Assembly: GCF_014645375.1 (NCBI RefSeq)
Contig: NZ_BMLT01000008.1
Span: forward strand, 62,001 to 126,000
Length of the DNA stretch: 64,000 nt
Origin: Marinobacterium nitratireducens
Lineage (GTDB): Bacteria; Pseudomonadota; Gammaproteobacteria; Pseudomonadales; Balneatricaceae
Direction of reading: 5' to 3'
Shown piece by piece: positions 19,605-27,318 of the stretch. The position numbers were made by a program, and so were the translations under genes. The stretch's first letter is position 1, and every line of letters begins with the position of its first letter. Below the pieces are notes generated by a model. The model made no database searches. It had not been told where the DNA came from and worked only from the letters and a program-made list of their open reading frames with translations.

Positions 19605-21224
19605 GTGGCAACCAGACGGATCGACTATTCAGACAAGCAGGTCTTGCTCATCGACAGCAGTGGTCATGTTCGATCCGCGATCGTTCACATGCTGCGGCAA
19701 CTGGGTGTCGACAATATTCGGGCTGTCGGTGTCAATGACCGGGTATTGCAGCTGATCGCCGAGGGCAACTTCGACATCCTGCTGCTCGGCCACAATGGCA
19801 GCGATGTGCTGACCGGCGTCCAGATTCTCGAGGAAGCCCGCTACCGGGGCTTTATCAAGGCCAGTGCCTGTTGGGTGTTCATGACCAGTGACGCCAGTCA
19901 GGAGCTCGTGCTGCATGCCATCGACAGCCATCCCGATATGCTGCTGACCAAACCCTTTACCATCGAGGATCTGAAGTACCGGCTCGATACGCTGGTCAGG
20001 CGCAAGGATCTGCTGCGTCCGGTCGATACCGCTGTGGAGGCCGGCGATCTGGAGACCGCGATCGCGCTGTGCCGTGATCTGGTGAGCCGGCAGGATCCCC
20101 TGTACGAGACGGTGCAGCAGGTGCGGGGGCGGCTGCTGATAAAAGCCGGGCGCTATGACGAGGCGAAAGCGCTGTTCGAGAATCGTTTCTGGCAAAGTCA
20201 GGACAAGGAGGCCGGATTCCATCTGGCCGAGGCGCTGGCAGGGCTGAGCCGGGTGCGGGATGCGATCGAAGTGCTGCAGGGTCTGGTGGCCCAGTATCCG
20301 CTGCTGATCGCGGCTTACGACCTGCTGGCAACATTGCATGAGCGCCTGGGGGAAGTGGACGTCGCGCGGGACGTGCTGCAGGAGGCAACTGCCCGCAGCC
20401 CGCTCGGTATCCCCAGGCAGATGGCGCTTGGTCGCGTCGCTACCCAGACCCGCAGCCTCGATACGGCGGAAGGCGCCTATCGCAAATCGATCCAGCTGGG
20501 CCAGCGCAGTGTTTACCGCTCGCCGGAACCTTATCTCAGGCTCGCCAACGTCCATCGCCTGGCGCTGCAGGATGCCGACGAGCGGCAGCGTGGGGCTCTG
20601 CAGGAAGCTTTTGACCGGGCGCTGAATCAGGCGTCGTTCAATTTTCCCCGCGACGAACGCTGCAAGATCCAGTCGGCGCTGTTGCGCGGCCAGCTGCTGC
20701 GGGACAAAGGAGACGAGTCCGGTGCAGAGCGCTGTGAGCGCGAGGCGGAGCACATCAACAGTCAGCTCGAGACGCCGCTCGATCTGAAGCGCGAAGGTTT
20801 GCTGCTAAGCGCAGACCCGGTACCGATGCTGGAGCCGGCCCCACCGGCCCCACCGGCCCCGCCGGAGCCTGCGAACCCCGGCAAACGAGACAGCGCCATG
20901 AGCGAAAAGGTCAACCGGCTGGGGGTCAAGCACTACATGGCGTCCAAGACGTCGCAGGCGTTTCGCTACTTTGGCCTGGCGATCGAATACGATCCCGCCA
21001 ACCCCTTTGCGCTGCTGAATCTGGCGCAGTTGTACCTCGAGCTTGCACGGGACAGCGAGAACAAGCGCAAGGAGCGCCTGCGCATGTTCGACCGTTACCT
21101 GCGCCTGACATCGCAGCTGCCGCTGCAGGAGCCGGCCCTGAGCCGGCAGCGGCAGCTGCTGGCGCTGCGCCATCAACCTCTGGCGGCATTGCCGGGAGGA
21201 TGCCTGGCGCCGCTGCTGGGATAG
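19605..21224 (+). CDS. Degenerate response-regulator receiver fused to TPR repeats
   Basis: The product is about 539 residues. Residues 1-130 follow the CheY fold: VLLIDSSGHVRSAIVHMLRQLG, FDILLLGHNGSD, and LLTKPF with the conserved Lys. At the end of strand 3, where the phosphorylated Asp should be, the sequence reads LLLGHN, so classical phosphorylation is unlikely. The rest is a TPR-like helical array (AKALFENRFWQ, HLAEALAGLSRVRDAIEVLQ, AFRYFGLAIEYDPANPFALLNLAQLYLE), broken by a Pro-rich linker near 20820-20870. GTG 19605 is chosen because a TTTATACT -10-like element lies just upstream; ATG 19500 is the alternative. It is a standalone gene, possibly a protein-protein adaptor. Confidence 0.75.
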   Translation: MATRRIDYSDKQVLLIDSSGHVRSAIVHMLRQLGVDNIRAVGVNDRVLQLIAEGNFDILLLGHNGSDVLTGVQILEEARYRGFIKASACWVFMTSDASQELVLHAIDSHPDMLLTKPFTIEDLKYRLDTLVRRKDLLRPVDTAVEAGDLETAIALCRDLVSRQDPLYETVQQVRGRLLIKAGRYDEAKALFENRFWQSQDKEAGFHLAEALAGLSRVRDAIEVLQGLVAQYPLLIAAYDLLATLHERLGEVDVARDVLQEATARSPLGIPRQMALGRVATQTRSLDTAEGAYRKSIQLGQRSVYRSPEPYLRLANVHRLALQDADERQRGALQEAFDRALNQASFNFPRDERCKIQSALLRGQLLRDKGDESGAERCEREAEHINSQLETPLDLKREGLLLSADPVPMLEPAPPAPPAPPEPANPGKRDSAMSEKVNRLGVKHYMASKTSQAFRYFGLAIEYDPANPFALLNLAQLYLELARDSENKRKERLRMFDRYLRLTSQLPLQEPALSRQRQLLALRHQPLAALPGGCLAPLLG

Positions 21225-21678
21225 CTGTGAAAAACCGCCTGTGGATAACATCTCTGTTGAGAACGGTGGATTTCATTCACAGAAACCCTGAGCAAGATTG
21301 TGAGTATCCTTGGTATAACCGCCGCACAGATGGCTGTAAAGGCCGCCCGCGCGGGCGTTGCAATAGCTGTACAACATTTCGGCCCGGGCAGTGCAAATCC
21401 GGCGCGTAAACACCCGGGGCCTGTTCCGGTGCCGAATTTATCCCGAGGTTTTCAACAGCTCTTACGGATCCCGGCGGTTCGCATAAATTCCGCCTGACCG
21501 CTACGCTTGAGAAAGGGGCGCCGTCATCATGGTTTCGTGTGCCCGCTTACCCGTTCGTCGCGACCGGGTGATTGCTTGACGACCCTGAATCTCAGAGCCA
21601 AAGCAGGCCCGGTGGAACTTGAGTCTCCGCTATCCGGCGACGGGGCAGGTCGAACTGCGGGGACAAGGCTGATCACCG
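21225..21678. other. Intergenic spacer before the cytochrome oxidase operon
   Basis: This 454-bp gap has no convincing gene. It contains one perfect DnaA-box-like TGTGGATAA at 21241-21249 and several short inverted repeats. No consensus promoter for the oxidase operon stands out. Confidence 0.35.
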
Positions 21679-23067
21679 ATGGCGCTGGCGCTCGTCTTTT
21701 TCATCATCGTTGCCGGATCCGTACTCTTTCACCTGCTCAACCCCTGGCACGCCACCGAGGCGGCGTCGAACTGGGGCAGTATCGATCAGACGCTGTTCCT
21801 GACCCTGGTGATCACCGGCGCGTTTTTCGTTGCCATTGGCCTGTTCATCATCGTCGCGCTGATCCGCTACCGCCATCGCGACGGCACCCGGGCTCACTCA
21901 GATCCTGAGAGCAGGCGGCTGGAGTGGTGGCTGATCGGCATTACCACTGTTGGAATCGTCGGGCTGCTGGCGCCGGGGCTGGCAATCTACAGCCAGTTCG
22001 TCCGGGTACCGGATGACGCCTACGAAGTGGAGGTGGTCGGCCAGCAGTGGCAGTGGGCGTTTCGCTTCCCCGGCGCCGACGGCACGATGGGAGCCTCCGG
22101 TATCGACTGGATCGGCGCGGGCAACCCGCTGGGCGTCGACCCCGGGGATCCCGCCGGGCAGGACGATATCATCGTCAGCGGTAACGAACTTCGCCTGCCG
22201 AGCGGCAGGTCGGTGAAGATGCTGCTGCGCTCCAAGGATGTGCTGCACAATTTCTACATACCGCAGCTGCGCGCCAAGATGGATATGGTACCGGGGCTGG
22301 TGTCCTACTTCTGGTTCGTGCCGACCCGGCCGGGCAGCTTCGAGATACTCTGCGCCGAGTTCTGCGGCGTCGGTCATTACAACATGCGCGGACGACTGCA
22401 GGTCGAGGAGCCGGCGGGTTTCGAGCGCTGGCTCGGCGAGCAGCCGACCTTTGCCCAGCTGCAGAGCGAGCAGCGGGGCCAGCCCTCGGATCCACAGGTC
22501 GAGCGGGGGCGACAGCTGGCACAGCGCCACGGCTGCGTCGCCTGTCACAGTCTCGATGGCAGCCAGAGCCTGGGGCCGGGGTGGCTGGGGCTTTATGGCA
22601 GTCGCGAGACTCTCAGCGATGGTAGCGAGGTAAAGGTGGACGACGCCTACCTGCGCGAGTCGATCCTCGATCCCGCGGCGCGTCTGGTCGAGGGCTATGC
22701 GCCGGTGATGACCGCCTACGACCTCGACGAAGCCAGTCTGGAGGCGCTGCTGGCGTTGATCCGGTCGCTGGGATCATCCACTGAAACCCTGGTCGAGACC
22801 GGCCGTCAGCTGGCGCAATCGCTGGGATGTCTGGCCTGTCACAGCGTCGACGGCAGTGCATCGCCGGGGCCGGGATGGCAGGGGCTGCTGGGACGCAGCG
22901 AAACACTGGCGGACGGTTCCCAAATCAGGGTCGACGAGGCCTACCTGCGCAGCTCCATTCTCGAACCCGGCGCCCAGATTGTCGAAGGGTACAGTCCGAT
23001 CATGCCGGCCTACGACCTGGATGAGGCGGAGCTCAAGGCCCTGGTCGCTTTCATCGGCGCCCAGTAG
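21679..23067 (+). CDS. coxB: Cytochrome c oxidase subunit II with two C-terminal cytochrome c domains
   Basis: Subunit II takes electrons from cytochrome c to the binuclear centre through CuA. In its 462 residues, two N-terminal membrane helices precede a cupredoxin domain. That domain carries the CuA ligands (LHNFYIPQLRAKMDMVPG and CAEFCGVGHYNM). Two c-type haem domains then follow in tandem, with CVACH and CLACH and matching Met ligands in PVMTAYDL and PIMPAYDL. The two domains are about 100 residues each and clearly similar, so one arose by duplication. This makes a caa3-type enzyme with its own diheme donor. First gene of a five-gene operon. Confidence 0.95.
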   Translation: MALALVFFIIVAGSVLFHLLNPWHATEAASNWGSIDQTLFLTLVITGAFFVAIGLFIIVALIRYRHRDGTRAHSDPESRRLEWWLIGITTVGIVGLLAPGLAIYSQFVRVPDDAYEVEVVGQQWQWAFRFPGADGTMGASGIDWIGAGNPLGVDPGDPAGQDDIIVSGNELRLPSGRSVKMLLRSKDVLHNFYIPQLRAKMDMVPGLVSYFWFVPTRPGSFEILCAEFCGVGHYNMRGRLQVEEPAGFERWLGEQPTFAQLQSEQRGQPSDPQVERGRQLAQRHGCVACHSLDGSQSLGPGWLGLYGSRETLSDGSEVKVDDAYLRESILDPAARLVEGYAPVMTAYDLDEASLEALLALIRSLGSSTETLVETGRQLAQSLGCLACHSVDGSASPGPGWQGLLGRSETLADGSQIRVDEAYLRSSILEPGAQIVEGYSPIMPAYDLDEAELKALVAFIGAQ

Positions 23068-23080
23068 GGGAGGAGACAGC

Positions 23081-24844
23081 ATGGCCTATGCGGATCAGGC
23101 GGAGCGGGAAGCAGTGCACGAACCCACCGGATTCGTGCGCCGCTATATCTGGAGCCAGGACCACAAGGTGATCGCGGTACAGTACGCGCTCACGGCAATC
23201 TTCGTCGGCCTGGTGGCGCTGGTGCTTTCGGCGCTGATGCGCCTGCAGATCGGCTTCCCCGGCAGCCTCGGGTTCATGGACCCGTCGGCCTACTACCAGG
23301 CCATGACGATGCACGGCATGATCATGGTGATCTATCTGCTGACTGCACTGTTTCTCGGCGGCTTCGGCAACTATCTGATACCGCTGATGGTCGGGGCCCG
23401 GGATATGGTGTTCCCGTACCTCAATATGCTCAGCTACTGGTTCTATCTGCTGTCGGTGCTGGTGCTGCTGGCCAGCTTCTTCGTACCCGGCGGCCCCAGC
23501 GGCGCCGGCTGGACCCTCTATCCACCGCAGGCGATAACAGCGGGAACGCCGGGCAGCGAGTGGGGCATCGTGCTGATGCTGGTGTCGCTGGCGATTTTCA
23601 TCGTCGCCGCCACCATGGGCGGGCTCAACTATGTCACCACGGTGCTGCAGGCCCGTACCCACGGCATGACGCTGTTCCGCATGCCGCTGACCGTCTGGGG
23701 CATCTTCATGGCCACGGTGCTGGCGCTGCTGGCGTTTCCGGCGCTGTTCGTCAGCGCGGTGATGATGCTGTTCGACCGCCTGCTGGGCACCAGTTTCTTC
23801 ATGCCGGAGATGGTGCTGCTGGGGCAGCAGAGCGAGCACAGCGGCGGCAGCCCGATCCTGTTCCAGCACCTGTTCTGGTTCTTCGGCCATCCCGAGGTAT
23901 ACATCGTCGCGTTGCCGGCCTTCGGTCTGGTCTCGGACCTGATCAGCGTGCACGCGCGCAAAAAAATCTTCGGCTATCGCATGATGGTCTGGGCCATCGT
24001 CGTCATTGGCGTGCTGAGTTTCGTGGTCTGGGCGCACCATATGTACGTCAGCGGCATGAATCCCTACTTCGGTTTCTTCTTCGCCACCACCACCCTGGTG
24101 ATCGCGGTGCCGACCGCGCTGAAGGTCTACAACTGGGTGCTGACGATCTGGCGCGGCGACATCCGGCTGACGGTGCCGATGCTGTTCGCCCTGGCCTTCA
24201 TCCTGACCTTTCTTGTCGGTGGTCTCACCGGCCTGTTCCTCGGCAACGTCATCGTCGACATCCCGCTGTCCGACACCTACTTCGTCGTTGCCCACTTCCA
24301 CATGGTGATGGGTGTGGCGCCGATTCTCGTGGTGTTCGGCGCCATCTACCACTGGTTTCCCAAAATCACCGGCCGGATGCTCGACGACCGCCTGGGCAAG
24401 CTGCATTTCTGGATCACCTTTCTCGGCACCTATGCCATCTATTTCCCGATGCACTACCTCGGTTTTCTCGGTATGCCGCGGCGTTACTACAACTACGACG
24501 GCTACGAGTTCATTCCCCAGTCCGCCCACGACCTCAATGCCTTTATCACAGTGGCGGCGCTGATCGTCGGCGTGGCGCAGCTAGTGTTCCTTTTCAACCT
24601 GTTTCACAGTGCTTTTCGCGGCCGTCGTTCCGGTCCCAATCCCTGGCGGGCGGCCAGCCTGGAATGGCAGACGCCTCAGACGCCGCCGGCGCACGGTAAC
24701 TGGGGCGCGAAGTTGCCGGTGGTGTACCGCTGGGCCTACGACTACAGCGTACCGGGGGAGAAACAGGACTTTATTCCACAGACTGTCGCGCCGCAGGAGC
24801 TGCAGGGACCCGGAATCGAGCCGGAATCGGAGGTGAAGAGATGA
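23081..24844 (+). CDS. coxA: Cytochrome c oxidase subunit I
   Basis: This is the catalytic subunit, with haem a, haem a3 and CuB; it reduces O2 and pumps protons. The 587 residues form about 12 helices. Key motifs are TMHGMIMV (haem ligand His), FWFFGHPEVYI (CuB His, A1-type pump Glu and the cross-linked Tyr), WAHHMYVSG (CuB His pair) and VVAHFHMVMG (haem ligands). The start at 23081 follows GGGGAGGAG. An upstream extension overlapping coxB in another frame is not used. It overlaps the next gene by 4 nt. Confidence 0.97.
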   Translation: MAYADQAEREAVHEPTGFVRRYIWSQDHKVIAVQYALTAIFVGLVALVLSALMRLQIGFPGSLGFMDPSAYYQAMTMHGMIMVIYLLTALFLGGFGNYLIPLMVGARDMVFPYLNMLSYWFYLLSVLVLLASFFVPGGPSGAGWTLYPPQAITAGTPGSEWGIVLMLVSLAIFIVAATMGGLNYVTTVLQARTHGMTLFRMPLTVWGIFMATVLALLAFPALFVSAVMMLFDRLLGTSFFMPEMVLLGQQSEHSGGSPILFQHLFWFFGHPEVYIVALPAFGLVSDLISVHARKKIFGYRMMVWAIVVIGVLSFVVWAHHMYVSGMNPYFGFFFATTTLVIAVPTALKVYNWVLTIWRGDIRLTVPMLFALAFILTFLVGGLTGLFLGNVIVDIPLSDTYFVVAHFHMVMGVAPILVVFGAIYHWFPKITGRMLDDRLGKLHFWITFLGTYAIYFPMHYLGFLGMPRRYYNYDGYEFIPQSAHDLNAFITVAALIVGVAQLVFLFNLFHSAFRGRRSGPNPWRAASLEWQTPQTPPAHGNWGAKLPVVYRWAYDYSVPGEKQDFIPQTVAPQELQGPGIEPESEVKR

Positions 24845-25494
24845 ACGAATTGCCGCTGTCGGGCTTTCGGGATAACGCGCTTCCGTCCGAACGCGAGGGC
24901 AGAGGCACGGCGATTGCCGGCATGCGTATTTTCCTGACGGTCGTAACGATGCTGTTTCTGCTGTTGCTGATCGCCTTCCTCGCCCGCTCCCAGGGCGGTG
25001 ACTGGCGTTCGTTGAGCGACCCGACCGCGCCACTGAGCCGGCCCTGGCTGCTGTGGATCAATTCGCTGTTGCTCGGGCTCGGCTGCCTGGCGTTGCAGTG
25101 GGCCCGCGTTGCCGGTCGCCATGGTCAGCGAGGCGAAAGCCTGGTGGCCTTCTGGCTCGGAGGCCTCTGCACCCTGGGCTTCATCTTCGGGCAGCTGGGC
25201 GCCTGGTGGCAGTTCGAGCTCTGGGGCTACGGCGTTGCCGCCAATCCGGCGAGCAGCTTTTTCTATCTGCTGACCGGACTGCACGGACTGCACCTGGTCG
25301 GCGGGCTTTTGGTTTGGGGACTTACGTTGCGAGGCTTTAGCCGGGGAAGGGCGCCGGCACGGCTGCAATTGCGTGTCGAGCTCTGCGCCATCTACTGGCA
25401 CTACCTGCTCGCGCTCTGGCTGCTGCTGTTCCTGGTGTTGAGCAGCCCGCCCGGGGTCTATAGCGTCATAGCAGCGTTGTGCGGACTGGGGTGA
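24841..25494 (+). CDS. Cytochrome c oxidase subunit III-like protein, first copy
   Basis: The 217-residue membrane protein has about five hydrophobic segments. Family features include FYLLTGLHGLHLVGGLLVWG and the closing ELCAIYWHYLLALWLLLFLVL, which match helices of subunit III (LTGxHGxHV, YWHFVD). It lacks the final Asp of the YWHFVDLVW form and is more diverged than the next gene. It starts inside the stop of coxA (ATGA). Two consecutive subunit III genes recall coxO/coxP of the coxMNOP oxidase in Bradyrhizobium. Confidence 0.85.
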   Translation: MNELPLSGFRDNALPSEREGRGTAIAGMRIFLTVVTMLFLLLLIAFLARSQGGDWRSLSDPTAPLSRPWLLWINSLLLGLGCLALQWARVAGRHGQRGESLVAFWLGGLCTLGFIFGQLGAWWQFELWGYGVAANPASSFFYLLTGLHGLHLVGGLLVWGLTLRGFSRGRAPARLQLRVELCAIYWHYLLALWLLLFLVLSSPPGVYSVIAALCGLG

Positions 25495-25498
25495 GCCA

Positions 25499-26176
25499 AT
25501 GAACGATCGGAGCGAGGGCAGAGCAGGCAGCGGCTGGCAGAATATCTATCGCGACTGGGCCTCGGACAAGGACGCCTTCAAGCAGGTGCCCTGGGGCAAG
25601 GCGATGATGTGGATATTCCTCGTCAGCGACACCTTCGTGTTCTCCTCTTTCCTGATCGGCTATATGAGCGTGCGGATGACCACCACCGAGCCCTGGCCGG
25701 TGCCGAGCGAGGTGTTCGCGCTGACGATTGCCGGTCAGTCGATTCCGCTGATCCTGATCGCCATCATGACCTTCATTCTGATCAGCAGCAGCGGCACCAT
25801 GGCGATGGCCGTTAATTTCGGCTATCGCCGCAATCGCGTGGCGACCGCGGTACTGTTGCTGGTCACGGCATTGCTCGGTGCCAGCTTCGTCGGCATGCAG
25901 GCGTTCGAATGGACCAAGCTGATACACGAAGGCGTACGTCCCTGGGGCAACCCGATGGGCGCGCCGCAGTTCGGCGCCGCCTTCTTTACCATCACGGGCT
26001 TTCACGGCATGCACGTTTCGATCGGCGTGCTCTACCTGCTGGTGGTGGCGATCAAGGTACTGCGCGGTGATCTGGACCGTGTCGGGAACTATCAACTGGT
26101 GGAGATTGCGGGACTCTACTGGCACTTCGTCGATCTGGTCTGGGTGTTTATCTTTGCATTCTTCTATCTCTGGTGA
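25499..26176 (+). CDS. coxC: Cytochrome c oxidase subunit III, second copy
   Basis: The 225-residue product has the classical subunit III signature: WGKAMMWIFLVSDTFVFSSFLIGYM, FTITGFHGMHVSIGVLYL and LVEIAGLYWHFVDLVWVFIFAFFYLW. Subunit III stabilises the complex and its proton uptake. It begins 4 nt after the previous gene. A soluble N-terminal stretch of about 30 residues precedes the first helix. Confidence 0.93.
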   Translation: MNDRSEGRAGSGWQNIYRDWASDKDAFKQVPWGKAMMWIFLVSDTFVFSSFLIGYMSVRMTTTEPWPVPSEVFALTIAGQSIPLILIAIMTFILISSSGTMAMAVNFGYRRNRVATAVLLLVTALLGASFVGMQAFEWTKLIHEGVRPWGNPMGAPQFGAAFFTITGFHGMHVSIGVLYLLVVAIKVLRGDLDRVGNYQLVEIAGLYWHFVDLVWVFIFAFFYLW

Positions 26177-26186
26177 GGAGGTCGTT

Positions 26187-26513
26187 ATGGCATCTTCAGA
26201 AGGCCAGCAGCATCCGATAGGACTGTACCTGAAAATCTGGGCGTTGCTGTTCGTGCTCAGCACGCTGTCATACCTGGTGGACTATTTCCATTTCCAAGGC
26301 CTGTTGCGCTGGTCGCTGATCGTCGTTTTCATGCTGTTGAAGGCGGGCCTGATCGTCTCGATTTTCATGCATCTGGCCTGGGAGCGCCTGGCAATGGTGT
26401 ATGCCATTCTGCTGCCGCCACTGTGCCTGCTGGTACTGATGGGTCTGATGGCGGCCGAGGCTGACTATGTGCATTTCAGCCGGGTGCTTTTCTTCGGTGC
26501 CAACGGCGGATGA
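26187..26513 (+). CDS. Cytochrome c oxidase subunit IV (prokaryotic, caa3-type)
   Basis: The 108-residue protein has three hydrophobic segments (LKIWALLFVLSTLSYLVDYF; SLIVVFMLLKAGLIVSIFMHLAWE; VYAILLPPLCLLVLMGLMA). This pattern, with KAxLIxxxFMHL, is typical of prokaryotic subunit IV. It follows the second subunit III by 10 nt, with GAGGAGG before the ATG. It closes the operon. No haem a synthesis or copper chaperone genes (ctaA, ctaB, cox11) are next to it. Confidence 0.88.
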   Translation: MASSEGQQHPIGLYLKIWALLFVLSTLSYLVDYFHFQGLLRWSLIVVFMLLKAGLIVSIFMHLAWERLAMVYAILLPPLCLLVLMGLMAAEADYVHFSRVLFFGANGG

Positions 26514-26597
26514 CAGATAGGATTGGCGCCCCGCCGCGAAGGTTGAGCGGCACGGCGCCGGATCGGCTGGCCCGCGGAGCGATCTCCAGCAGGAGCC

Positions 26598-27152
26598 TCA
26601 GATGGTGCGCTTGAACTGGTGCCACCTGTGCTGCCAGGCCACCAGCCAGTGAGGCGCGCCGGAGCCGTAACCGGCGGTCTTGAGGTGCGGATGCTGCCTT
26701 AACACCCGGTTCAGCGTGGCTTCCTGCTCCGGCTCCACGTCGACGAAGAATATATGCTTGCCGTGCTTGAGCAGTTTTTTGAAGCGCCGGAAGTGGGCAT
26801 TGGGCTCCTGGAAGCCGAAGAAGCCGCCTTCCCAGGTGCAAAACCCGAACACGACCACGGCCAGGAAGATGAATGGCAGCCAGCCGGCCGCGGTGTCGGT
26901 CCAGCCCAGAAGCCAGGCTCCGACCAGTAGCAGGGCCGCGATCAGCAGACCGACCACGGCGCCAATTTCGCCCGAGTGGACCATGTCCTGTTTCATGAAT
27001 GACGTCACCTCATGGAGGTGATGTTGTTCGACTTCCGCATCCTTTTCTGTCAGTACGTGCATCTGCTCGGGGGCGATGCCGCCGGCCTCCAGTTCCTGTT
27101 CGACCGATTCCAGTTCGTCGAGATCTGCGCTGACGTAATAGTGCCGGTTCAT
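26598..27152 (-). CDS. Conserved membrane protein of unknown function
   Basis: The 184-residue protein begins MNRHYYVSADLDELESVEQELEAGGIAPEQMHVLTEKDAEVEQHHLHEV, a soluble ferredoxin-like region. Two membrane helices follow at about 65-105 (VVGLLIAALLLVGAWLLGW and PFIFLAVVVFGFCTW). A second soluble part contains GKHIFFVDVEPEQEATL. Similar proteins are widespread in Pseudomonas relatives, sometimes with the unproven label of an NAD/FAD-using enzyme. No nucleotide-binding motif is visible. It is convergent with the oxidase operon. Confidence 0.75.
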   Translation of the reverse strand: MNRHYYVSADLDELESVEQELEAGGIAPEQMHVLTEKDAEVEQHHLHEVTSFMKQDMVHSGEIGAVVGLLIAALLLVGAWLLGWTDTAAGWLPFIFLAVVVFGFCTWEGGFFGFQEPNAHFRRFKKLLKHGKHIFFVDVEPEQEATLNRVLRQHPHLKTAGYGSGAPHWLVAWQHRWHQFKRTI

Positions 27153-27318
27153 AAGACACCTCCCGGGTTGGGTTGTCCTCCATTATTGTGCCGTCGCCAG
27201 TGGCGAAGGCTATCTTCTTCCTGAGCTTGCTATGCGTACTACCGAAGTATAGCAAGGGCTCGAAGTCCACTGCAGATAGCCGTATGGGTTACTACGCAGC
27301 GGTTGCCATTCGGGATCA

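Noticed and set aside
21241-21249. A perfect DnaA-box-like sequence, considered as an origin of replication
   Set aside because: It is a single box with no cluster, no AT-rich unwinding element and no dnaA/dnaN/gidA neighbours.
22856-24844. A longer upstream start for cytochrome oxidase subunit I
   Set aside because: The extension lies in a different frame over the coxB cytochrome c domain; the ATG at 23081 has an excellent ribosome-binding site and the family N-terminus.
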